DNA of 64,000 nucleotides from Anoplopoma fimbria (Eukaryota; Chordata; Actinopteri; Perciformes; Anoplopomatidae). The position numbers and the translations under genes are program-made. The DNA is taken from assembly GCF_027596085.1 (NCBI RefSeq), contig NC_072464.1:10870233-10934232 (forward strand), read 5' to 3'. Below are positions 23,085-33,405 of this stretch, one piece after another (position 1 is the first letter of the stretch; every line of letters begins with the position of its first letter). The notes beneath the pieces are model-generated. The model was not told the origin of the DNA, made no database searches, and saw only the letters and a program-made list of their open reading frames with translations.

Positions 23085-24235
23085 CTATACTGACAGGTCA
23101 TCCTGGCGAGCCCGGCTGCTGCTCCCACTGGTCTTGCTCAGGCGGCGTTTGTCCTTCATGTAGCTGGAGTGCAGCAGCGGCGATGGGGAGCAGCTGTTGG
23201 GCAGCTCCGAGGGCATTTGGTCGTATCTCATTCTCAGAAAGTCTTGCTCATCCTCCAGGTTGTCGCAGCTGTGATGCTGCTCAGTGGCCAAGTTGACAGA
23301 ATTCTGCTGCAGCGCCATCCTGTTGTTGAAGGGATGAGAGGACATTGAGGTCATTGGGTTCACGGAGCTCGGGGCTGCCAGGCACTGGCTGAAGTCAGGA
23401 GGTGGGGTGCAGGAGGCCGAGGGTCGAGGCGGGCTGTTTGGCTCCAAGGCCGCGGACACGGCCCCCGTCAAAGCTCTCTGGCTGCTCTTCTGTATCCTCT
23501 TTTGCGTAAACACGTCCTGGCGCTCTTCCAGCCAAGGTGGTAGAGCTCCAGCACAGAGAGCAGCAGAGACACACCGGCCACCACCAGCATGAAGATGATG
23601 AAGACGTTCTTCTCTGTGGGCCGGGACATGTAGCAGTTGACGGGGTTGGGGCAGGGCCAGGCATTGCACAGGTACAACGCCCTGAGGAACACTCCGTAGA
23701 TCATGTACTGCACCACGATAAACGTCACCTCCATCGCTGTGCGGATCATGATGCTCAGGATGTAGGTCCGCAGCAGCGCTCCTTTCAGATGAAAACGTCC
23801 AGTCCCATCAGATGCCATTATTCTTCCGCTCTCCTTCTGCTGGAGGTATTCCTTCTCCCCCTCCACGTCTCCCCCGCCTTCCCCTCTCTCCTCCCTCTGC
23901 TCCTGCTCCAACCTCCGCTGCTTCTCCTCCCTGCGCACAATGTGCATGGCGTGGCCCATGTAGATGAGGGATGGCGTGGAGACAAATACAATCTGCAGCA
24001 CCCAATAGCGGATGTGGGCGATGGGGAAGGCGTTGTCATAGCACACGTTGGTGCAACCAGGCTGCTTGGTGTCGCACATGAAGTCGCTCTGCTCGTCACC
24101 CCAGGACGACTCGGCTGCTGTGCCCAGCACCAGAATGCGAAAAATGAAAAGGACGGTGAGCCAAACCTTCCCGACCGAGGTAGAATGTTCCTGGACCTCC
24201 TCTAGGAAATTCCCCAGGAGACTCCAGTCCCCCAT
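23085..24235 (-). CDS. gja5: Gap junction alpha-5 (connexin 40/41.8 type), 1-nt frameshift
   Basis: Four-pass gap-junction subunit, the orthologue type of cardiac and vascular Cx40 and of zebrafish pigment-pattern Cx41.8. It starts [14 protein letters not shown] at 24235. Extracellular loop 1 has the CX6CX3C set (Cys54, 61, 65) and loop 2 has CX4CX5C (CNAWPC then PNPVNC). The ExxxE motif (Glu12-Glu16), reported as a polyamine-sensing element in this family, is present. The cytoplasmic loop is Glu-rich. The frame from the start runs to a stop at 23468; the conserved tail ([20 protein letters not shown], ending DDLSV at 23088) lies in another frame. The interval is 1151 nt, one short of a multiple of three. 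Adding one base in the T4 run at 23500-23503 (A4 in coding sense) joins both parts into about 383 residues. A splice acceptor precedes the ATG, as in other connexins with a single coding exon. Confidence 0.93.
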
Positions 24236-26496
24236 AACTGCTCACAGGCTGAACAAACACCTGAGACACAGAAGACCGGAGAGGGAGGAGAGAAAGTGCA
24301 AAAAGAGGGTGCACTAGAGGTGAAAAGGTGAAGTCACTGAGGGGGAGGACGAACAGAGCAGAGAGGAGGATAAAAAGGAGAAATACAGTCAGTCAGGGAC
24401 AGATAGGTCCTCTATATTGCTGCAGATGAAATGACCTGGTTGTGTGTGGGGCATCATAAAAATAACTTCTGTTCTGTGAATTGCTCGAGGACTGGACACC
24501 GTGGCATGAGAACAACCATTTTCCCATGAGCTAGAGAGAGAGGGAAGCGAAGGAAGTTCAGGAGTCATTTAAAAGTAAATAATGAGGTTGTTTTAAGAAA
24601 AATGACTAAATATGATGTTATGTGTTTGTTTGTCCAATTCCAAATTATGTATGACAGACAGAGAGGGTAACAGGCCACCACGGTGCAAGTCAAAGCTGAG
24701 AGACTTTGTCCTCTACACGCTGTGACCCGGCCTGAGCTGCGCGGTTTCCATCTTGCCTGTGGCCCATGACCAGCAGGCTTCACTCACAATGACAGCAGCT
24801 TTGATGTCCTCTGTCCTCTCTGCAATAATGAAAACCTCCCACATGCTGCTTTCTGGATCTATCTAAGAGCGTCAATCAGATCTCTCCATCTAATTCAATG
24901 CGTGTGTGTGCTTTCACCTGCAGCATTAGTGAAAGTTTGGGTAAGACCCAAACATGGAAGTGACAGGCTGGCGAGTCTCAGCCAATAATGACCCTATAAG
25001 GCAGTCGACCAGACAGCTTTATGAGTGCAATAACTGACCCTCATCATTGAGGGGTTAACAAAAACCCATCAAACTCCATTGAGGGGTGACCTCTGACATC
25101 TAAATGCATTATGTACCTTCGCCTGCTGCCGACTTTTACTTTAGCATTAGAGATCTAATCCAGATGAGTTATAACACACTGTAAGGACAGCTAAATATAA
25201 CAGTTTGACAGGTTTTTCCAACACGTCACACATCTGAAGTTTCTGCCCTACTTGGCAGGGTTATGGAAAACATAGTAAACATTCCTCGAAATCTGTATTT
25301 TAAGACAAACTTGCCATGTAGGATATACAGTATAATCACTCCAATCACAAAGTGTCAAAAAAGCCAAACACAGAGTTATTAATATTATCTCTTACCATCT
25401 CCCATCTCCCTCCAAGTGTTATCCATAAGCAGTTGCTTTCAAAACAAGTTCCTCCCATTGTAAAGTCCACTGTGCAAGGCTTTGACTTGCCTCACTGACA
25501 CTGACTAGTTATGTGTGAGAGATAGATGGTCTAAATGACCTACAGTCGGTCTCTCCCCCTCCCACAGTGTCTCTATGAAGTATATATATGGCAATAAAAT
25601 GGAAACTCAGCACGTTGTGCTCTTTAACCCTGAAGCATGGTGAGTCGGAAGGGAGTGAGAGTCCTGCCAGCACAATAGCAGGAGGTACAGCCATGTTCTT
25701 ATCAGCTAACAGTGACAACAGGCTTTCCTCACCCGTGCACACCATGGTAACAACAATACATCTCCCCCTGGACTAATACAAAGTTAACCTTTGTGATAGC
25801 ATCACATGATTTTGAATCAGTATCACGGTGACTATTCCTTTTGCATCAAGTACATCAGTCTGTCTTTAAAATCCAAGTGACCTTGGTGGGAGACAACAAA
25901 CCTACTACTACAATGTGTTCATTTGCCATCTATTCCTTGAGTGGTGAAATGTGAAAACTTGAATAGAGAGGGTTTACTGATTTGTCATTGGTGTGCTACA
26001 ATGATTTTCATATCTTTTAGCAGCTTTATCACTATGTAAAAGTATTATGTTGCTGATGCTTTGCAAGTAAAATATCTACAACCAAATAACTTCAGCTGCA
26101 AAATACATTTAGTTGAGAGGAAGTAAACCAATTATCTTTCAAATGCAGAGGAGTAGAAGAACAGTGCAGTAAAAAGTGATATCAAGTAGAAATACTCAAG
26201 TTAAGTACCATAACCTGAACACTGTATTTAAGTACAGTAGTGACTCTCCACCATTGGTAGTTCTGTTGTTTTTCATCTGGGAACATACATAAAAGAATAT
26301 ATATATAGTATACGCAATAATATTATAATATTAGATATTATATAATAACATATTATAGAAGAGAAAGTGGTATTCAGGTCAACTAGGGAAAGGCTGCGTT
26401 TTTATAGCCTCTGTCTCCTTCCCTCGACAGCTTCTTCCTGTCCTCAGAGGAAGCAATCTCAAACAATATGATTTCCGAAGGACAAAAGGAACAAGG

Positions 26497-26637
26497 TATT
26501 AAAAGGAACGGAAGGCAGATAGTTTACAGCCGAGACGTTCCAGTGAATTTCACTTCTTTAAAGAGCATCTTTTGCTGTTGGTTGTCTATCATACCTGCGC
26601 TCCTGTTGCTCCTCTGGCAATAACCATGGATTTACTG
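26497..26637 (+). promoter_or_regulatory. Candidate TATA-type promoter and 4-codon first exon
   Basis: TATTAAAAGG at 26497-26506 lies about 120 bp before ATG 26626 in a good context (ACCATGG). The frame reads Met-Asp-Leu-Leu and then a GTAGGC donor at 26638. No downstream exon is recognised, so this may be chance. Confidence 0.2.
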
Positions 26638-28066
26638 GTAGGCATTGTGCCCTTTGCTGAGTGGTCTGGTTTGCCTGTAGACCATCACGGCTGTCATATT
26701 TGTTTATAAACGCTGTGGCAGAGTAATGGAAAATCTGGTTATATGGTATTCAAAACGGTGAACTGCACAAATGGGGTATTATGCACCTCTAAGTTATTTC
26801 TGTGTGACGTTATATCTGAGTCTCCGTGGGCCTTTGTGCGTACTGCACAGAGGAAGAGTGTTGGTGACTTATAAGAGTTCCATGGAAACAAAATTTTAAA
26901 GAGCTATTTTGATAAACTAAGCATAAAAAGTCCACTCTGTATGAACAGTAGCCAACGCTACAGTCATTTTACCTCTTCAGCGTCAACTCAAACTTAAACT
27001 GGACCAACTAAATGTGGCTGTATTGCAACTTTAAAGTCAGATGTGCATTCTGACATTTAACTAGTCTGGATAGCAGCCAGGCAGCTCAGAGAAGAGAGAA
27101 ATAGCAGTAATTAAACTGCATCACTGCGAAACGAGGGCTGCTGCTGTGACTCGCTGCTGAGCAACACCAATAAATGATGTGTGTTTTCTCCCCTGCAACA
27201 CAACAATGAATCTTCTGATGTTGGAGCCACCTCAGTGTTGCCTTAGAGGGCAGTGACTCTGGTTCAAGAATCAGTCGGGACTGGCAGCACCTCTGGCTGG
27301 AAATACCCCTGTTCGTGATAGAGGGTTTTATAGGATCATTAAGCGATGTTTTTATTGCTGTACAGTGGCACATGGAGCAATGGTTTCAGATTTATGTTTC
27401 TCACAGAATCATTGGGTATTTGTTTTAATTGAGTCGTAACATAAGAGTGCAGAGATAGACACCATTTCCTGATTTCTAGGTTTTTTGTTTTTAGAGCTCA
27501 GGATAGAAAAAACTCATTTTCAGACGGAATAAAAAACTGTTGATGTTTAAATTGAGTGGATGAGTTTAAAAACTGAACTCTGGCAACATTAGCTTGTCTC
27601 CCTCAGCCTGCAGTGTATCCACAGGCCAGAAACAACAGGGGGCAGGGTTGATTCAAACATTCCTTCAGTGATCTGCACCTTTCAGCTCTAAGCCCTGTTT
27701 GACAGGCTCTGCATCCTCATAGAGGACCAGGATACACTGCCTGCTCTGCGCTGTCCTCATAAACACACGGACAATTACATGGCGAGGCATACATTTTCTT
27801 GGACTGCTTCCCTTTAATAGGGGATGTTTAGACTAGCATCAGTGCAGGGAAAGTATTTACACGGTATTGTGCATTAAGTACAATAGTGGTATTATGAGGG
27901 TCTGAGAGGATTTGCTGGAGATGATGTAAATGTTTTCAGCAATCTCCCAAACGATCTTGAAACGCTGACAAGCTAATTAATTGTTTTCATTAGAAAGTAA
28001 AACACAGTAAGAAAGTTAGTTTATTACCTAAAAAAATGTCTACAGTATTTGACATATTCTAGAGGG

Positions 28067-28143
28067 ACAAATTTGGCCACACAGGCTCTCACTGGAGGGG
28101 CCTGAAGTTAGATACTAAAAAAAACGTGTAGAGCCAAATTTGG
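28067..28143. promoter_or_regulatory. Pair of CArG-box-like SRF sites
   Basis: CCAAATTTGG at 28134-28143 is a perfect CC(A/T)6GG palindrome. ACAAATTTGG at 28067-28076 differs at one end base. They lie 57 bp apart in the presumed gja5 regulatory interval. SRF control of gja5 is inference only. Confidence 0.4.
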
Positions 28144-30229
28144 TCGGCTGGCCTCGGGAGATTCTGGTGTAGGAAAATGTTATAACTACACAGCCCTATT
28201 GTCTGTAACAGATAAGAAAAGGTTTATATTTGGACTTTATGGCTGTATTATCTCTGCTGTGAGTGGATTACAATAACAATAAATTAATAGTCTTGAGAAA
28301 TGTATTACCTGAGACATTCGTGTTGAGATGTGTTTTTGTTAACCACCGCTAATGTCCAAATATAACCCCTCATGCTGTGAGTTTGATCACTGCTAATGTT
28401 TCGGGAGAGTTTTTTGTTTCAGTTTTTCTAAATAAATATTAAACTACCCATTAATTAAGATTTGACTGCATCTCTGCTGAATTTTCAACAAAGAGCTCAG
28501 TGTTTATTTCACTGCACTAAAAAGATGAAAGAAGTCATATAGTTTGCCAACTCAGTATAATGGCTGAGAAAAATGATGTGTTACTGGTATATTCTATTTG
28601 ATGCTCTCATTGCTTTAACCTCAACCTAAACGGATTTTGATCATTGGTTTCATCTCTGGAGAAACATTTGTTATGATTTATCAGTAATTCAACATTTCAC
28701 AGTCATCATAGCTTTCTGTATCACAAAGTATGATTGACAAAAATAAATAATAATTTAATTATATTCATCGCAAACTCTCTACTGTTAAACTTTCCAAACT
28801 ACCTTATTTATCTTGTCTCATTGACATCTTGTACAAGATCCGGGACCTACTTAACCTTAGTTATTCCATATGTAGGTATAACCCTACTAGTTACAGGAAT
28901 TATGAACATTTCAAACGTATATTAAATGACTGCAAAACAAAAAGCCCCTGCCAAGAGCTCTGTAACCAAAATATCTTTGCCGGTCACTTTGCACTGTTGT
29001 GACAACTCAGCAACGTTTTAGCGGAACAACCACAACAGAGTAAGAGAAAAGAGATCAGACCTACAACACAACTGCTCTCGGAAGTGGCATCAGTCTCAGC
29101 TGACATCAACAGACCCTATATACAGGATGCCAAACATACACAGGATGCAGATATTATTCTAGTGATTATTTTTACTCTGTGGTTGACTGAAGCAGCTTCA
29201 TGAGGTTATCTAGATTATAATGGAGCGATTGGTGGAAACAAATTAGGCCTATTTATTTAGTTACAATGAATAAATGCACATATGTGTCAAAGTTCAAGCT
29301 TAAACATGACTTTTAAATTTAAACTTAAAAACGTGTGGAGGGCAATCCCAGTATGCATTGCAGCAGCTGTTTAGCATCTCTCTCCCATGTGTGCTGGGAT
29401 TACGATCAACTATGAGCATATTTAAATTTAGCGGTATTGGCTTGGTGGAGGGGTGAGTTAGGGATAGTGTGACCTGCGAAAAGGATCCTATGCGGGATGA
29501 GGGGGAGAATACTTTACCATTCATGTGAGTCACCTGTTGCCACCGCTCTCAAGCCAGCATGGATCAAGGCTGCCATATATCAGTCACACCAGCAGAAGCC
29601 AGCAGGCCGATGTGCTGCCTGCTACCTTACATGGCTGTCTGGCTCTTCATCTGCCCACCACTGTACACAGACCCACAGCCCTGTTATGATCCATTGTTTA
29701 GCTGCATATGGCATTACACTGGAGGCCAGACAGCTGCGAAGTGTTTCATGGAGGAAAATTCTGACTACCACTCTCCTGACGGAGACTCCTGGAAAGCTGC
29801 TATTTCTGGGGGTAGACAGATTAAGTGTGTGACCTGTTGTGAGCTTTTTTTTTATTAAGAACTTTGTTATTTTGATCTTCATAATATGTGCTGTAAATGA
29901 ATTATTGGCAACGGACACAATATAATAAGTGAGTCTGTGATCTTTTATATTTTGCTGTGAGGTTTAGCTTGTTATGTTTGATTACTCTGAAATATAAAGT
30001 ATTTTTAATGATAATGCGGCAAGGTGGGATTCACCTTGTTGTCACAGAGCTGTTTCAGTGATGATGTGTCTGCAGTTTCAAACAAAAAAACACAGACTGA
30101 AATTACTTTGTCTTTGATTTGTTATGGAAACTCATTTGTGTGACAGCACTTTTTGGACTTTTTGTAATTTTGTCTAGAATCATTTGTTGAGTTCGATATA
30201 TCTGTTTTCTAAAGTAGGCTAGAAATTAA

Positions 30230-30800
30230 TTAAGGAAAGTAATTAAGATAATTTACTTAAGCACTGTACAGTTCGGAGGTACTTCTACTTTACTTGAGTA
30301 TCTTATTTGTTTGCTACTCTTTACTTGTACTCCACAGCATTTCAGTAGGAAATATTGTGCTTTTTAAGCATACTATATTTATTTGATAGCTATAGTTACT
30401 CGTTACTTTTCAGGTTAAGATATTCAAAAACCTGTTGTTGCATTAGTGATACTAATCCAGTGATATAATATATAAACACTAAAGGGGTCATTCCTACTAT
30501 GTGGTGCCATTTCAGCCGGGTTTACTTATATACATTTTTTTTAATTATTATTTCAACTGAAAGATGTCTTGTTAAACTATAAGACAAATGTATTGGTCAG
30601 GATATTATGGTCTAAAAATTCCGACCAAATTCTTTACATGTGAGTGGGACTAAATGTGAACACTTACCTAGGACATATTACCTGCATACTTTACTTTTAC
30701 TTTTACACTTGAAGTACTTATTGCTGACAATATTCTTCCACTACTTCAACATTTTCATTGTAAGCCTTTGACACTGTAATATTGGCACTTTTACTTTAGC
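30230..30800 (+). repeat. Dispersed teleost repeat (TACTTTACTTGAGTA type)
   Basis: Phrases such as CTTCTACTTTACTTGAGTA, TTGTACTCCACAGCATTTCAG and GTTACTCGTTACTTTTCAGG, and later TTACTTTTACACTTGAAGTA, belong to a repeat that recurs in this window at about 20520-20600, 26110-26260, 43720-43830 and 53620-54170. The transposon class is unassigned. Confidence 0.65.
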
Positions 30801-31339
30801 AAAGTTTATAGAATTCAAAATAAACGTATGTGTGTGGCTTTCACACCCTACCAGTGCATTTTCTTTCAGTTCTCTTTATCCAATTTCCTGCATTTATTTA
30901 CATTTTGGCGAACCGGTTAAAACATCTTTGCTTACAAATTTTGTAATGAACAACTTTCGCTCTCAAGAGAACTCAGAGGTAACAACTTCTCAAAGTGTTC
31001 ATACAGTACGAACACATTGCTGGTGACTCTACTGTATGTTTTAAGGTCACCACTGCTGCACTTAGTTTGAATATAAACTCTTTTCTCAGCAGAGATGATG
31101 GCGAGAGGGAGACAGACGGAGCGAGATGAAAGGAATAAGAGCATGTAAGGTGACTGATGTACCTGCCGTGGAGGACAGGGACTCTTAACAAACACCAGGC
31201 TCCCCATTCCTTCGTCCCAGTTCTTCAAGATCTCATCTCTTGAGAGTTTTGTAGTAGGATGCCTACAGTGTTTATCTAAATGTCTTCTAGTCTTTTACTT
31301 GAATAAGAGTTGTAGTTTTGTGAAATTGTGAGGGCTTAC

Positions 31340-31590
31340 CTGCTTTTCTGCTGTTGTCTGGAAGGCTGTTTGTCTGATCAAGCAGTGGCTCCCTATCCGT
31401 CCCCTGATGAGACAAGTCCTCCTTTAACTCAGTGGACAAATGGCAGGTGATGATGCAGAGATGAGCAGACGATAACAGACTCAGTGCAATGTTGGGACAA
31501 CCTTCTTCTTCTTCTTCTTGTGATAATCAACAGGATCTGGCTCTCTTTTGACGGCGTCTGAGCTGAGTGTCGACCCAACACCAAACTGTT
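31340..31590 (-). other. Candidate noncoding first exon of gja5
   Basis: On the minus strand a stretch with no long frame ends AGCAGAAAAGCAG before a GTAAGCCC donor (31339-31332). Orientation and position suit the separate 5'UTR exon found in most connexin genes. The 5' boundary is a guess. Confidence 0.35.
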
Positions 31591-32529
31591 AGTCCGCACA
31601 AGGGGCACAAGGAGAAAAGCAGGGGCATCACAAGAGTGTTTCCCCCAACGGCCCTCCCTTCCCTCTCTCCTCCTCCATGTCCTCCCCCCCTCACCCCCAC
31701 CTTTTTTTCTTACATCCCTGGTGCTCTATTTTTTGCTGGGAAGCATTCTTCGGCAACAGGAAGGGAAGTGGAATTGTTTTCTGGGATCAATAGCAATTCC
31801 GCTCAGAGTAAACTTCCAGGGGGCTCTTATTTACTGCCTGGACCTTTAGATTTACAGCTCTGTCAAAATTCCTATAATGCGATATTTTAATAAAAATATA
31901 AAATACAAAAAATTATATTTATAAAATATAAAATTAAAGCAAAGACACCTGATAAAGAATTGGAAATATCTCTCGAAAAAAATGTTTTTAGCTTTATTTT
32001 GGAGATCCAGAAATCCCCCCAATCTGGATTTCCAGAAACTAAAAATAAAGCAATAGAAACAGAAGAAACAGTCATGAAGTCAGGTGTTGGAGCCACGAGA
32101 TTGGAAACCATCCCAAGTTTGGGATGCTAACAAAGAGTCACAGACAAAACTCAAAGAGCTCATCCTCCTCTACTTTTCTTCCTTCCTCCTTGTTTTCTAA
32201 TCTGGCGTATAGGGTGTGAGATTTAAATCGGGACAATCTCTCAGCAGCGCCTCTTGCATACAGACATGTGCTGTATTATATAACGGGGATTTTTTGGGTC
32301 TGACTTCTCCTTGCTGAAGGGCCAACGTGCAGTCAAATGGCTTTAATTATTGGGCGAGGGCACAGGACGGGCAATCACACGTGGACAGACAATTCTTATG
32401 TACATTCACAAATGATGTAACTTTAATGCTACATTGCATGGCACCTTGCTTTGACCATTGTTACATCTGTCTTCTGCTTAAGGTGTGTCAAAATCACTCT
32501 CTGGACTTTCTTCATATCGTACGTTTTGA

Positions 32530-33000
32530 CTTTAAAGGAATAGTTTGACATTTTGGGAAATAAGCATGCAGTCTTTCACCAGCTTGGCTGGTGAATTTGA
32601 AGAAGCCAGTTTGCTTAGCATAGCTAATTCGTTTGGAAACTTATCCAAACCACAATATTTACCTAATTTAACCAAGCTGTTTTTGTATCTTAACAAAACC
32701 TTCATCATAGTGGTGTATGATCAGGAAATGGTTTCATTTTTGGAACAGCCATGTTGACTTGTCAATTTTAGTGTCAGATATAGAAAATGCAATTCTGGAG
32801 GGCATGGATCAAGGCAAGGATGAAGGCTCATTGTTTTTCTTTTAGAGGGAATTGGTTGAGCTGTTTCACCCTGTTTCTAGTCTTTGTGCTAAGCTAAGGT
32901 AATCGGCTACTGGAGGTAGGTATTGTTAGAGTGGTGTCGTTTTTCTCATTTAATTCTCAGCAAGAAAAGTGACTAGGTGCATTACCCAGAATGAACCCCA
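32530..33000. repeat. Dispersed teleost repeat (AGTTTGACATTTTGGGAAAT type)
   Basis: It starts GGAATAGTTTGACATTTTGG. Later it contains CACCCTGTTTCTAGTCTTTG and TGTGCTAAGCTAAGGTAATCGG, and it ends with TTCTCAGCAAGAAAAGTG in reverse. This matches a repeat common in percomorphs whose ends are inverted relative to each other, suggesting a nonautonomous DNA element. A second copy is at 57660-57965. Confidence 0.65.
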
Positions 33001-33187
33001 AACTATTCATTTAATGATGATGCTATTTCAGTGAAGTAAATTGTTAATAAAGTGCAATCAATGATACCCCACATGCTTTCTCTTTACTGGATTTTTCTTC
33101 TTCCTGCTGACGTAATACCACGCTCAGTGGTCTGAATGGCTAAATTCTCCTCTCTAACAGCAAGAACAGAGAAAATGTTTTAGGATG

Positions 33188-33405
33188 TATAAATAGCAGG
33201 AGAAACCAAACCAACCAGGATCTCATGACCAGCACTGCAAGATCTCTGGCCAGGAGCTTGGTCCCTGCTACATAATCTGTATCCCTCCTTTCTTGCTCTT
33301 AAAAGACAAAATGAAGCCTCTTTGAGAAGACTGTGTCAGAGTGCTCCTTCAACATGAACTACCGCAGAAACACCTATTCCGCCTTCACAAGGTTGCCAGA
33401 CATCG
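33188..33405 (+). promoter_or_regulatory. Candidate TATA promoter and first coding exon
   Basis: TATAAATAG at 33188-33196 is a consensus TATA box. ATG 33354 (A at -3) starts a frame of 17 codons beginning MNYRRNTYSAF and ending LPDI plus one base, directly before a GTAAGAA donor at 33406. A four-codon upstream frame sits at 33311. I do not recognise the peptide and found no next exon with confidence. An acceptor/donor-flanked stretch near 39292-39342 is one weak candidate. Confidence 0.3.

Larger units (their letters stand above)
24260..31330 (-). other. gja5 5' intron / upstream region
   Basis: AT-rich with no conserved coding exon. It contains dispersed-repeat copies at about 26110-26260, 30230-30420 and 30660-30800, a short first-exon candidate at 26497-26637, and two CArG-type sites at 28067-28076 and 28134-28143. 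It is probably the 5' intron of gja5 if the noncoding exon near 31340 is real. Confidence 0.5.

Noticed and set aside
23537..24205. Plus-strand 222-codon frame opposite gja5
   Set aside because: It is antisense to a conserved connexin frame and has His/Leu-rich composition typical of shadows.
29497..29858. Cysteine-containing plus-strand frames
   Set aside because: There is no recognised domain, splice context or promoter. Two overlapping frames are both open, which suggests chance.
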